Source: Mesorhizobium sp. M2A.F.Ca.ET.046.03.2.1 (GTDB lineage: Bacteria; Pseudomonadota; Alphaproteobacteria; Rhizobiales; Rhizobiaceae). Taken from it: 64,000 nucleotides of DNA. Positions 7,696 through 15,669 of this stretch are shown here, piece after piece; position 1 is the stretch's first letter; every line of letters begins with the position of its first letter. Under the pieces are notes generated by a model that saw only the letters and a program-made list of their open reading frames with translations, was not told the origin of the DNA and did not search any database. A program made the position numbers and the translations under genes. Location of the stretch: NCBI RefSeq assembly GCF_003952425.1, contig NZ_CP034449.1:186001-250000 (forward strand), written 5' to 3'.

Positions 7696-8310
7696 TCAGC
7701 GCGTGGCGACCACGGCCACGCCGGCGCCGATCATCACGCCACCGGCGGCGCGGTTGACGCGGCGCACGATCGCTGGTGTGCGCAAGAGGCCGCGGGCTCG
7801 GCCGGCGAGCAGGACATGTCCGCCGATGACCACGGCCTCGACGATCAGGATCACCGTCGCCAACACGCCAAGATCGCCTGTGTTGAGCGACGCGCCGACC
7901 ACATTGGGCAGCAACGCGACATAGAACAGCGGCATCTTCGGATTGCCGAGGTTGAGCGCGATGCCGGCGGCGAAGGTCGCCAGCAAGCCGCGCCGGTTCG
8001 ATACCGGCTGCGATGCCGGGACCACGGGAATGGCGGTCCACAACCTGATGCCAATCCAGATCAGATAGGCCGCACCGCCATAGCGAAGCACAGTCATGAC
8101 GACCGCCATCTTGGCGGCGAGGATCGACAGACCGAAGGTGGCGAGCACCAGAAAGATGAGGATACCGACCACCGTCCCGGCCCCATAGGCGATGCCCGAC
8201 GCGGCGCCGCTGGAGATCGTGCGGGCGACGATCGTCATATTGTCGGGACCCGGACTGGCGGCGAACACGAAGAAGGCCGCCGCGAAGGCAAGCAGCGTCG
8301 TGATATCCAT
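7696..8310 (-). CDS. LysE/RhtB-family exporter
   Basis: A 204-residue inner-membrane protein with about six hydrophobic segments. It carries the LysE signature SPGPDN near residue 19 and GNPKMPLFY mid-protein. The family exports amino acids and related small molecules by proton exchange; the substrate cannot be told. The ATG at 8310 begins the first membrane helix, and the upstream in-frame stretch lacks homology. Confidence 0.9.
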   Translation of the reverse strand: MDITTLLAFAAAFFVFAASPGPDNMTIVARTISSGAASGIAYGAGTVVGILIFLVLATFGLSILAAKMAVVMTVLRYGGAAYLIWIGIRLWTAIPVVPASQPVSNRRGLLATFAAGIALNLGNPKMPLFYVALLPNVVGASLNTGDLGVLATVILIVEAVVIGGHVLLAGRARGLLRTPAIVRRVNRAAGGVMIGAGVAVVATR

Positions 8311-8326
8311 GCCCGTCAGCGCCGCC

Positions 8327-8779
8327 TCAGCGCAGCACGCGGCAGCGGCCGTTATAGACCAGCCAGCGGTCGAAGCCCAAGACGCAGAACTCGACATTGT
8401 CGCCGATCGAGGCAAAGCCCTGGCCTTCCTCGATCAGATAGAAGATCGAGCGGTCGTGGCCGTCCGACAGGTTGACGGTGGCGCGGCAATAATGGCGGCC
8501 GATCGGCCATTCCTCGCTCGCCGGCTCGTAGCGATGCTGGCGGATGTCGCGGAAATCGGTGATCGCGACGTCCGGCAGATGCGGCACGTGATGCACCTGG
8601 TAGGAGAAGCGGTCGGTGATCTTGTTCAGCACCCAGCTTTCGCCGCAGACGCTGCCATCGTCGCCGCTGTAGACCGAAAGGTCGGCGGCCTGCGCCGCCT
8701 GGGTGAAGCCCAGCGGAGCGGCAAAGGGAGTGGACAGCGCAACCAGCGCGGCAAGAGCGGAATGGGCGAAGCGAGTCAT
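8327..8779 (-). CDS. secreted protein of unknown function
   Basis: 150 residues with a Sec signal peptide ending near AQAA at about 33. The mature part holds three cysteines (VCGESW, HYCRAT, EFCVLG) and a fourth near the C-terminus (GRCRVLR), suggesting two disulfides in the periplasm. I do not recognise a family. It lies just upstream of and co-directional with the LysE gene (16 bases), so the two are probably cotranscribed. Confidence 0.75.
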   Translation of the reverse strand: MTRFAHSALAALVALSTPFAAPLGFTQAAQAADLSVYSGDDGSVCGESWVLNKITDRFSYQVHHVPHLPDVAITDFRDIRQHRYEPASEEWPIGRHYCRATVNLSDGHDRSIFYLIEEGQGFASIGDNVEFCVLGFDRWLVYNGRCRVLR

Positions 8780-8889
8780 GACAGCCTCTCGAGGTCGGTT
8801 GCACGCACTGTGCGGATTCGCTTGGCGGCGGTCAAGCGGTCGCGAAAACAATGGTTTCCGCAAAGCTTCGTTGCGGATTTGCCGGTTGA

Positions 8890-9252
8890 TCAGTAAGTGC
8901 CGGCAAGCAGCAGCCCGCCGATGACGGCAATGTTGATCAGGAAGGCGTTGCGCAGCACCTGGCGCTCCGGCTCCGCGCTAGCCCAGAAACGCAGCAGCAT
9001 GAGGTTCGTCGCCAGTGTGAAGATGGCCAGAGCGACGGCGGCAAACAGCCGTGCCACGCCAACGGCGAGCAGCGAGCCCGCGATGATCTCGACCGTCGAA
9101 CCGGCGGCCAGCATCAGCGCCGGAGCCGGAAATTTCTGCGCGGCCAGATAGTCGCGCATCGCCCCGAATTTGAGGAAATGCTCTATGCCGGCGAAGACGA
9201 ACACGCCGCCGATGAGGAGAGCGCCGAGCGCTTGAACGATTTGAACGAGCAT
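8890..9252 (-). CDS. DoxX-family membrane protein
   Basis: A 120-residue protein with four predicted membrane helices and the DoxX-type FVFAGIEHFLKFG near residue 18. An AGGAG Shine-Dalgarno sequence lies just before the ATG at 9252. Its role is unknown; relatives are linked to quinone or thiol redox stress. It follows the VOC gene with a 31-base gap on the same strand, likely one transcript. Confidence 0.85.
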   Translation of the reverse strand: MLVQIVQALGALLIGGVFVFAGIEHFLKFGAMRDYLAAQKFPAPALMLAAGSTVEIIAGSLLAVGVARLFAAVALAIFTLATNLMLLRFWASAEPERQVLRNAFLINIAVIGGLLLAGTY

Positions 9253-9283
9253 GGCGATCTCCTCTCGACGTGCGTGGCTCCGT

Positions 9284-9706
9284 TCACTCCTCGGGGATGA
9301 AGGCTGGGTTGTAGACGACCTCCCACAGATGATCGTCGGGATCCTGGAAATAGCCGGCATAGCCGCCCCAGAAGGTCTTCTGCGCCGGCTTGACCACGCG
9401 CGCGCCGGCCTTGACGGCCTCAGCCATCACCGCGTCGACCTCAGCCTCGCTGCCGACATTGTGGCCGATGGTCAATTCGGTCGGGCTGCGGCCGCTTTGC
9501 GGCACGGTGGCATCCCAGGCGATGCTGGCGCGCTCGTAGATGGCGAATTTCAGGCCGCCGGCGAGATCGAAGAAGGCGACGGCGCCATGCTCGAATTCGC
9601 GGCCGATGATGCCCTCGGTCGGCAGGCCGAGGCCGTCGCGATAGAATTTGAGGGAGACCTCCAGATCGTCGACGCCGAGCGTCAATACGGTGATGCGAGC
9701 TTTCAT
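9284..9706 (-). CDS. VOC-superfamily protein (glyoxalase/dioxygenase fold)
   Basis: A 140-residue single-unit VOC protein. It has the N-terminal beta strand ITVLTLGVDDLEVSLKFY and a C-terminal DPDDHLWEVVYNP carrying the family's late metal-ligand Glu. Many such proteins are uncharacterised or bind antibiotics. The ATG at 9706 is preferred over a GTG nine bases earlier because GGAG lies eight bases upstream. Confidence 0.87.
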   Translation of the reverse strand: MKARITVLTLGVDDLEVSLKFYRDGLGLPTEGIIGREFEHGAVAFFDLAGGLKFAIYERASIAWDATVPQSGRSPTELTIGHNVGSEAEVDAVMAEAVKAGARVVKPAQKTFWGGYAGYFQDPDDHLWEVVYNPAFIPEE

Positions 9707-9888
9707 TTCTCTCACTCCTTTCTATATCCGTGACCACAGTCGCAAACGGATGCGGTCCGATGCGAGCGCGTGAAGCGCCGTGAAGTTCCGTCCGTTTTGC
9801 CATGGATGACGCGGCCGGCATTGAACATTTCGGCCAAAATGACCGTCACACCGATCCGGCAACCCCGCTGGAGCAGATCGGAGAGGAG

Positions 9889-10644
9889 ATGGAACCGGTC
9901 CTGGCACAGACCACCGGCTTTTTTCGGGAGCGGCCTGCCGCCGGCAGGCTGGCCGATGCCTTCTCCGCTGTCTGGGTCCATCGCATGGACGAGCGGGCCG
10001 TTCCCCCTATCGTCATCACGCCGGACGCGACGATCGACCTGCAATGGATCGATGGCCGCTTCCGTATCGCCGGCCCGGACAAGGAGCCGCAGATCGAGCA
10101 GCCTGCCGCTGGGGTGGTGATCGTGGGCTTCCGCTTCCGGCCAGGCGCGGCGGCGGGCTGGCTCGGCGTGCCGGCCGGCGAAATCGTCGGCGGACGGCTT
10201 GATCTCGGCGAGCTGTGGAGCACGCGCAGCCGCGAGCTTTCAGACCGGATCAGAGCGACGCCCAACCTCGCCGATCTGGTTCGGCGCCTGGAGGAGACGA
10301 TCGGCGCGCACACGGAAGGACGCGCTGTGCTCGACCCTCAGATGGGCCGGGCTTTCGAGGTCATACACGAAGGTTTGCCGCCGGAAACGCCGCTGGTTCC
10401 GTTCCTGCAACGCCAGTTGCATATGAGCGAGCGGACGCTGCGCCGGCGTTTCGAGGACGCTTTCGGCTATGGTCCGAAGACGCTCGACCGCATCCTGCGC
10501 TTCCACCGGTTCCGGCGCATGCAGCGGCAGCAGGGCGAAGCCTCGACCGCGCTGCTCGCGATCGAGGCGGGCTATGCCGACCAGGCGCATCTGATCCGCG
10601 AAAGCCGGCGGCTGACCGGCGTGACGCCCTCGGCGTTGGCTTGA
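9889..10644 (+). CDS. AraC-family transcriptional regulator with DUF6597-type N domain
   Basis: About 251 residues. The N-terminal cupin-like sensor half is of the DUF6597 type (RPDATIDL-like segment TPDATIDLQW), and the C-terminal pair of helix-turn-helices ends ALLAIEAGYADQAHLIRESRRLTGVTPSA, typical of AraC. The ATG at 9889 is preceded by GGAG; an ATG at 9802 in frame would add 29 residues but has no ribosome site. It is divergent from the VOC-DoxX pair, its likeliest target. Confidence 0.85.
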   Translation: MEPVLAQTTGFFRERPAAGRLADAFSAVWVHRMDERAVPPIVITPDATIDLQWIDGRFRIAGPDKEPQIEQPAAGVVIVGFRFRPGAAAGWLGVPAGEIVGGRLDLGELWSTRSRELSDRIRATPNLADLVRRLEETIGAHTEGRAVLDPQMGRAFEVIHEGLPPETPLVPFLQRQLHMSERTLRRRFEDAFGYGPKTLDRILRFHRFRRMQRQQGEASTALLAIEAGYADQAHLIRESRRLTGVTPSALA

Positions 10645-10659
10645 GCGAACGCAGGCGCC

Positions 10660-11508
10660 CTACTCGCCCGCCAGCCAATCAGAACTCCAGCGCGACGGCT
10701 GCCGGACGGCGAGCACCTTATGGAGGGCGGGCAACAGGACCTTCAATTCGCCTTCCAGCGTGTAGGGCGGATTGACCACCACCAGCCCGCTGCCGTCGAG
10801 GCTGGCCTCATCCGAGGCGGGCCGTATCTCGAAGGCGATGTCGAGCAGCTTCGGAATGCCGGTTTCCTTCAGAGCACCGCGGAAGGCCGTCACCGCCCTG
10901 CGATCCTTGATCGGATACCAGAGCGCGTAGATGCCACCCGGCCAGCGCCGGTGCGCCTTGCGCAGACCATCGACCAGACGGGAGAACTCGCCTTCCTCCT
11001 CGAAGGGCGGATCGATGAGCACCAAGCCGCGCTTTTCCTTCGGCGGCAGTTGCGCGCCCAGCGCCAGCCAGCCGTCGAGCTCGATCACCCTTGCCTGGAA
11101 ATCGCCGGCGAAAACCAATTTCAGCCGCACGGCATCCTTGGGGTGCAGCTCGATCGCCGTCAGCCGGTCCTGGCTGCGCAGGAGATGGCGAACGATCAGC
11201 GGCGAGCCGGGATAATGCTTGAGGCCGCCGTCGGGATTTTGCGCGCGCACCGCTTCCAGATAGGGCTGAAGCAGCGCCGCCGCCTGCGGCTCGAGCGTCG
11301 CCTCGGTGAGCCGGCCGATGCCGCCCTGCCACTCGCCGGTCTTGCCGGCTTCGACCGAGGCAAGATCATAGCGGCCAATGCCGGCATGGGTGTCGATGAC
11401 GCGAAAAGCCTTGTCCTTCTGCTTGAGATATTCGACGAGGCGCGCGAGCACGGCATGCTTGACGACATCGGCGAAATTGCCGGCGTGGTAGGCGTGGCGA
11501 TAATTCAT
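10660..11508 (-). CDS. rlmJ: 23S rRNA (adenine-N6)-methyltransferase RlmJ
   Basis: A 282-residue full-length RlmJ, which methylates A2030 of 23S rRNA in E. coli. Visible are the family N-terminus MNYRHAYHAGNFADVVKHA, the SAM loop IDTHAGIGRYDL near residue 38 and the catalytic DPPFEE near residue 165. It stands alone, convergent with the AraC gene. Confidence 0.95.
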   Translation of the reverse strand: MNYRHAYHAGNFADVVKHAVLARLVEYLKQKDKAFRVIDTHAGIGRYDLASVEAGKTGEWQGGIGRLTEATLEPQAAALLQPYLEAVRAQNPDGGLKHYPGSPLIVRHLLRSQDRLTAIELHPKDAVRLKLVFAGDFQARVIELDGWLALGAQLPPKEKRGLVLIDPPFEEEGEFSRLVDGLRKAHRRWPGGIYALWYPIKDRRAVTAFRGALKETGIPKLLDIAFEIRPASDEASLDGSGLVVVNPPYTLEGELKVLLPALHKVLAVRQPSRWSSDWLAGE

Positions 11509-11525
11509 GCCGGCCTCCCTTCAGA

Positions 11526-11574
11526 GAGCATGATGTCGTCCGAAAACCGCTTCACACTTTTCGGCATCATGCTC
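11526..11574. repeat. interspersed palindromic element, family A, copy 1
   Basis: GAGCATGATG at one end and CATCATGCTC at the other form a perfect 10-base inverted repeat, with an inner CCGAAAA/TTTTCGG dyad. The second copy is at 43041-43099. The element supplies the stop codon and last residues of the membrane protein to its right, so it has inserted into or fused with the gene end. Confidence 0.82.
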
Positions 11575-12196
11575 GTGGCGAACCGTTGCGGCCCCAGCGC
11601 GGCGGTGGCGGCTGCGAATTGGGATTCTGCGGATGGCCTCCGCCGCGGCGGCCGAAGACGAGCGACAGCACCAGTCCGGCAAGGCCGACGCCCATCAGCG
11701 TGTAGCCGGCCGGCTCAGCGCGTTCGTCGATCGAGCCGGTGCCGGCGCGCAGGACAAGATCGACCGCGCGCATGTCGATGCCATCGGCATCGCCGGTACC
11801 GACGGTGAAGACGTAAGGGCCGGGCGTGATCCTGTCGATGACGCCGGCCTCGTCGCGAAAGATCTTGTCGGGCAGTTGCGGGCTGGCCTGGCGCGGATTG
11901 TCGGTATGGCTGAAGGAGAGCGCCGACGCCAGGGCGGTGCGGCCGCCGCTCGCCGCCGTCAGCGTCAGCACCGTGCGCTGCTGGCCCGCGACGCGCTCGG
12001 CTCGCGCGGTCAGGTCGACCAGCACCCGCACCGGCGCGTCGCTCGCGGCGAGTTGCACGGTGACCGGCCGGAAGCGGCCGCCCTCATAGACGCGGTAGGT
12101 GCCGATCGCATGGCCGGAAAAGTTGCTCATCGCCCAAGGATAGAAGATGCCGACGGCGGCGCCGGCGATGAGGAGAAGGACAGAGAGGAAGCGCAT
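11567..12196 (-). CDS. two-helix membrane protein of unknown function
   Basis: 209 residues: an N-terminal membrane helix (residues 2-22), a ~150-residue outer domain rich in beta-type sequence, a second helix near 175-190 (GYTLMGVGLAGLVLSLVFG), and a Gly/Pro/Asn/Arg-rich tail. The layout suggests a periplasmic domain anchored at both ends. No family was recognised. Its 3' end reads into a family A palindromic element, so the last residues are probably not conserved. Confidence 0.7.
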   Translation of the reverse strand: MRFLSVLLLIAGAAVGIFYPWAMSNFSGHAIGTYRVYEGGRFRPVTVQLAASDAPVRVLVDLTARAERVAGQQRTVLTLTAASGGRTALASALSFSHTDNPRQASPQLPDKIFRDEAGVIDRITPGPYVFTVGTGDADGIDMRAVDLVLRAGTGSIDERAEPAGYTLMGVGLAGLVLSLVFGRRGGGHPQNPNSQPPPPRWGRNGSPRA

Positions 12197-12235
12197 TCAG
12201 ACCCTTGGCTGTTTTGTTCGGCTAGCGGCTGTCCG

Positions 12236-12292
12236 CTCTATCTTTTTTTGACGCAATTCCGGACGGAAAACCGCCCACACTTTTCTGCTCTA
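12236..12292. repeat. interspersed element, family B, copy 1
   Basis: Contains GACGCAATTCCGGACGG, AAAACCG and CACACTTTTC in the same order as the longer copy at 46851-46952. It overlaps the stop codon of the TetR gene by three bases. Confidence 0.75.
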
Positions 12293-12955
12293 GCGGTCTT
12301 CCCCTCGGGCAGCTTCGCGGACTCGCTCCATCTCGTCCAGAAACATTTCCAGGCCAAGCTCGAATGTCTTGTCGAAGCCGGCGCTGCCGAAATAGGCGCC
12401 GGCCTTCACAACGCTCGGATAGTCGCGCGCCAGCTCCTCGTCGCTGACCGTGGTGACGGCCGAAGGCCCCTTGGCGTAGCCGGCCGTCTCGTCGAGGATT
12501 GCGCCCATCAGATAGTAGCCGGCGGCGCGGAACAGGCGGGCGCTAAGCTCGGGGCCGAAGCCGCCATCCTCGAACAGGCCGATGATGGCGTTGAGCTTGG
12601 CAAGGCAGGGCGGCGAGTTCATGCGGTAGACGACGATGAAGGGCGCGAAGGCCGGGTGCTCGGTGGCGACACGGCGGAACTCCTGCATGCCGATGCGGGC
12701 CCGCTCGCGCCAGGGCAGATCAGCGCCAGGTATGACGAGCCCGCTCATCTGGCGGTCGACCAGCGCCTCGTAGAGATGCGCCTGCGAGGGAAAGTGGTGA
12801 TAGATGCTCATCGCCTCGCAGCCGAGCCTGGCGGCGAGCTTGCGCATCGAAAAGCCGGACAGCCCTTCCCGCTCGATCACCTTGAAGGCAGCATCCTCGA
12901 TCATCTCGCGGGAGAGCTTGCCGCGGGGGCGCTTTCTTTTGCTCGATGCATCCAT
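12290..12955 (-). CDS. TetR-family repressor divergent from an AhpD-like gene
   Basis: 221 residues. The basic N-terminus (SSKRKRPRGKLS) leads to a TetR helix-turn-helix GFSMRKLAARLGCEAMSIYHHF at about 38-60, and the rest matches the TetR_C ligand domain. The ATG at 12955 is used; a TTG 15 bases upstream is possible. Two identical-type dyads, CTTAC-N3-GTAAG, lie directly upstream, 16 and 46 bases away, so it should control itself and the divergent exported AhpD-like gene. Confidence 0.9.
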   Translation of the reverse strand: MDASSKRKRPRGKLSREMIEDAAFKVIEREGLSGFSMRKLAARLGCEAMSIYHHFPSQAHLYEALVDRQMSGLVIPGADLPWRERARIGMQEFRRVATEHPAFAPFIVVYRMNSPPCLAKLNAIIGLFEDGGFGPELSARLFRAAGYYLMGAILDETAGYAKGPSAVTTVSDEELARDYPSVVKAGAYFGSAGFDKTFELGLEMFLDEMERVREAARGEDR

Positions 12956-12970
12956 GGCGGCGCTTGACAA

Positions 12971-12983
12971 CTTACACTGTAAG
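12971..12983. promoter_or_regulatory. operator 1, CTTAC-N3-GTAAG
   Basis: CTTACACTGTAAG is a perfect dyad around one central base. It sits next to a TTGACA (12964-12969) that could be the -35 of the rightward gene. It is paired with operator 2 exactly 30 bases away. Confidence 0.75.
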
Positions 12984-13000
12984 GTTCATCGTTCGCATAC

Positions 13001-13013
13001 CTTACATCGTAAG
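13001..13013. promoter_or_regulatory. operator 2, CTTAC-N3-GTAAG
   Basis: CTTACATCGTAAG, within the 15-base dyad CCTTAC-ATC-GTAAGG, is the second copy of the CTTAC-N3-GTAAG site. The centres of the two sites are 30 bases apart, about three helical turns, so two repressor dimers can bind the same DNA face. Confidence 0.75.
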
Positions 13014-13039
13014 GCTAACAAAAACCAGAGGAGAACATC

Positions 13040-13513
13040 ATGTCAGTCATTCGCATCGCCTCAGCCGTGCATTCCTGCCTTCGTTCCGCCTCGCTCATCG
13101 CCATCGCGGGCGCGTTTGCCGTGGCGCTCGCATCCGCGCCCGCCCGGGCTGATGACTACGACGCCACCCTCAAGGACATCCAGTCGACGATGGGCGGCGT
13201 GCCGAGCTTCGTCAAACAGTTCCCGAAAGCCGGTCTGCCCGGCGCGTGGGCCGAGGTCAAGGCCATCGAGCTCAGCGACAAGACGGCGCTGACGCCGAAG
13301 GAGAAGTCGCTGATCTCGCTGGCGGTCGCGGCGCAGATCCCCTGCAGCTACTGCATCTGGTCGGACACCGAGAACGCCAGGCACGCCGGCGCCACCGACC
13401 AGGAGATCCAGGAAGCCGTCGCCATGGCGGCGCTGACGCGTCACTGGAGCACCATCTTCAACGGCATGCAGGTCGATTTCGACCAGTTCAAGAAAGAGAT
13501 GGGCGGAGAATGA
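13040..13513 (+). CDS. exported AhpD-like carboxymuconolactone decarboxylase-family protein
   Basis: 157 residues: a Sec signal peptide ending PARA at about 37, then a carboxymuconolactone decarboxylase/AhpD fold with the CxxC pair PCSYC (Cys102 and Cys105) and a downstream His115. AhpD uses this Cys-Cys-His set to reduce peroxiredoxin AhpC, but it works in the cytoplasm, so an exported form is unusual; the partner is unknown. It is controlled by the divergent TetR gene, and its own terminator follows. Confidence 0.88.
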   Translation: MSVIRIASAVHSCLRSASLIAIAGAFAVALASAPARADDYDATLKDIQSTMGGVPSFVKQFPKAGLPGAWAEVKAIELSDKTALTPKEKSLISLAVAAQIPCSYCIWSDTENARHAGATDQEIQEAVAMAALTRHWSTIFNGMQVDFDQFKKEMGGE

Positions 13514-13540
13514 GGGCTCAGGCACAAGGTACCGAAGGTG

Positions 13541-13574
13541 AAAAAATGGCCCGCGGCGACGCGGGCCATTTTGT
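13541..13574 (+). terminator. terminator of the AhpD-like gene
   Basis: AAAAAATGGCCCGC / GCGGGCCATTTT forms a strong stem flanked by an A run and a T run, starting 28 bases after the stop codon; it could act in both directions. Confidence 0.88.
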
Positions 13575-13825
13575 TGCCACGCTTTGCCGGCCGGCACCGG
13601 CGGGATGTCCGGCGGTAAGCCGTCTCGCCCCTTGCGGCAACAGAAAATCCGTGCAAGCGTTCAAACAGCTATCGCTAAATTAACCAAGTTGCCATAATGA
13701 GTTGGGGTGGGCGGCTAATCGTGATTCGAACATAAGCGCCGCGCGCTTGAGGGGATTTTTACTTCATGCTGATGGCCTATAGAGGCTTAAGCCGGCCCTG
13801 CCTCAACAAAAATTTTCGCATTCCA

Positions 13826-14119
13826 ATGAAGGCCCTGCCCCGTCTTTTTGTCCTGGGTGCGTTGTTGGCAACTTCCGGTTGCCAATACTTCAACTTCGGT
13901 CAGTCGAGCTCATTCAGCGTGTCGCAAAGCGGCAACGCCGCCTTGATCGACTTGAAACCAACCCGACACATCCATACAGAGAGCCCGTCTCGCTCGGCGC
14001 CTGTGGTAAGGATCAATCCTTATCTTGGGAACGCTGACTTTATTTGCGGCCCGAGCGGCTTTGGACAGCAATCGCATTGCTTCGCCAGAAGTGCCGGGGC
14101 GGTCGCCGAGAACATCTAG
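13826..14119 (+). CDS. small lipoprotein with C-terminal CGPSGFGQxSxC motif (paralogue 1)
   Basis: 97 residues. MKALPRLFVLGALLATSGC is a lipoprotein signal with the modified Cys at residue 19. A Ser-rich, poorly structured middle follows, then INPYLGNADFICGPSGFGQQSHC near the end. The same CGPSGFGQ-x-S-x-C block ends the lipoprotein at 20197-20601, on the other side of the sugar genes, so the pair are paralogues of a small family. The two motif cysteines could form a disulfide. Function is unknown; the setting suggests polysaccharide export or surface attachment. The ATG at 13826 starts the signal; 20 upstream codons are ignored. Confidence 0.8.
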   Translation: MKALPRLFVLGALLATSGCQYFNFGQSSSFSVSQSGNAALIDLKPTRHIHTESPSRSAPVVRINPYLGNADFICGPSGFGQQSHCFARSAGAVAENI

Positions 14120-14610
14120 CCACGATGCGCAATCTCGACACGGCGTCTTGCTGACGTTGCTTCGAGGCTTCAAGGATGATGCCGAGAGCCTCTCCCGGCC
14201 TGCTGCCGCAATTCGATGAACGCGGCGCCGTTACCAAGCTTTCCGGGGCAGCGTCTCACCGCTGATGCGCCCTGTGCGCCCACTCCTTGGTTAACCATTC
14301 GCAAAGACGTGAGGTTAACAAAACGCTAATTTAGTTGACTACCCCCGACACAGGTATATCTTCGTATGCGTTGGGTGTGCAATTTGGGCGAGCAGTCTGC
14401 GGTGGTGGCAACCGACTCGTGGATCGCGACTTAGGGGCGGAAGGGACGCTTATGCGGCGAAGACAAGCCGTAGAGCGACAGCCTCGCGAACTCAGAAAAG
14501 TATGACGCACATCAGTGCAGGCGGTTCTGCCTCTGCGGAGGAATCGCCGTTGTGACCTGGTCGGGCAATGCCCGTCCCGGAACGGTAGTGTGTGTGCGTA
14601 CGAGGTTGGC
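14120..14610. other. intergenic region upstream of the UDP-xylose synthase gene
   Basis: About 490 bases without a supported gene. It contains a TTAACCAT half site (14291-14298), a TTAA-N7-CTAA box (14315-14329), then TTGACT (14335-14340). From there to the ATG at 14611 leaves a leader of roughly 240 bases in which I see no known RNA motif. Confidence 0.55.
14291..14340 (+). promoter_or_regulatory. CtrA-like boxes and candidate -35 of the UDP-xylose synthase operon
   Basis: TTAACCAT matches the CtrA half site of alphaproteobacteria, and TTAA-CAAAACG-CTAA is one base from the full TTAA-N7-TTAA site. TTGACT begins five bases after the second box. The same order recurs before the glycanase gene at 24190-24216. 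Binding is inferred only. Confidence 0.5.
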
Positions 14611-15669
14611 ATGAATAGGGTCATCAAAGTTCTGAAGCCGGTTCGATCGGGTCGAAAAAGCATCGATCGCGGCCGGGCCCTGGTCACCGGCGGAGCGGGA
14701 TTCCTGGGTTCTCATTTGTGCGAGCGGCTGCTTGCGGACGGCTATGAAGTCATCGCCCTGGACAATTTCCACACCGGCAAAAGATACAACCTAGCCGGTA
14801 TCGCGCGCGACGCCGCCTTCACCTGCATCAGCCACGACGTTGTCGATGCCTTGCCGATGGATATCGCCGTCGACGAGATCTACAACCTCGCCTGCCCGGC
14901 GTCCCCGCCTCACTACCAGGCCGATCCCATCCACACGTTCAAGACCAGCGTGCTCGGGGCAATCAACCTTCTGGAACTTGCCCGGCGCCACAACGCCAAG
15001 ATATTCCAGGCCTCGACCTCCGAGGTTTATGGCGACCCGCTGGTTCATCCGCAGCCCGAAGGCTATTTCGGCAACGTCAACACGCATGGCCCGCGCGCCT
15101 GCTACGATGAAGGCAAGCGCTCGGCCGAAACGCTGTTCTTTGACTATGCGAGAACCTACGGCCTCGATATCCGGGTGGCGCGCATCTTCAACACCTATGG
15201 GCCGCGCATGCGGCCCGATGACGGTCGCGTGGTGTCCAATTTCATCGTCCAGGCACTGCGCGGGGACGATATCACCGTCTATGGCAACGGCACCCAGACG
15301 CGCTCCTTCTGCTATGTCGAAGACTTGATCGAAGGGTTTATGCGGCTGATGCGGTCGCCCGCGGGGCCGAACCATCCGGTCAACCTCGGAAACCCCGGCG
15401 AGTTCACCGTCATGGAACTGGCCGAATTCGTCCTCGATTACACCAATTCCCGCTCGCGGATCGTGCACAGGCCGCTGCCCGTCGACGATCCCCGGCAGCG
15501 CAAACCCGACATTTCCTTCGCCAGGCAGCATCTCGGCTGGGAGCCGAGAATCGCGCTCAGCGAAGGATTGTCCCACACCACGGCCTATTTCGAAGCCCTG
15601 CTGGGCCGCCGGCAGCCCGGGACCTCACGCGGCGACCATCTGTCCTCCGGCGGGGCTTTGGCGCTATGA
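14611..15669 (+). CDS. UDP-glucuronate decarboxylase (UDP-xylose synthase)
   Basis: A 352-residue extended SDR that converts UDP-glucuronate to UDP-xylose through a 4-keto intermediate. The NAD loop GGAGFLGSH is at 27-35, the [10 protein letters not shown] segment near 95-104 and TSEVYGDP near 136 are typical of UXS, and the catalytic Tyr165-x3-Lys169 lies in CYDEGKR. The ATG at 14611 is used; the frame is open further upstream but without homology. It is the first gene of a two-gene operon, overlapping galE by four bases. Confidence 0.93.
   Translation: MNRVIKVLKPVRSGRKSIDRGRALVTGGAGFLGSHLCERLLADGYEVIALDNFHTGKRYNLAGIARDAAFTCISHDVVDALPMDIAVDEIYNLACPASPPHYQADPIHTFKTSVLGAINLLELARRHNAKIFQASTSEVYGDPLVHPQPEGYFGNVNTHGPRACYDEGKRSAETLFFDYARTYGLDIRVARIFNTYGPRMRPDDGRVVSNFIVQALRGDDITVYGNGTQTRSFCYVEDLIEGFMRLMRSPAGPNHPVNLGNPGEFTVMELAEFVLDYTNSRSRIVHRPLPVDDPRQRKPDISFARQHLGWEPRIALSEGLSHTTAYFEALLGRRQPGTSRGDHLSSGGALAL

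Noticed and set aside
13575..13825. Possible tRNA or small RNA gene in the gap
   Set aside because: No cloverleaf or conserved arms were found; only AT-richer spacer sequence.
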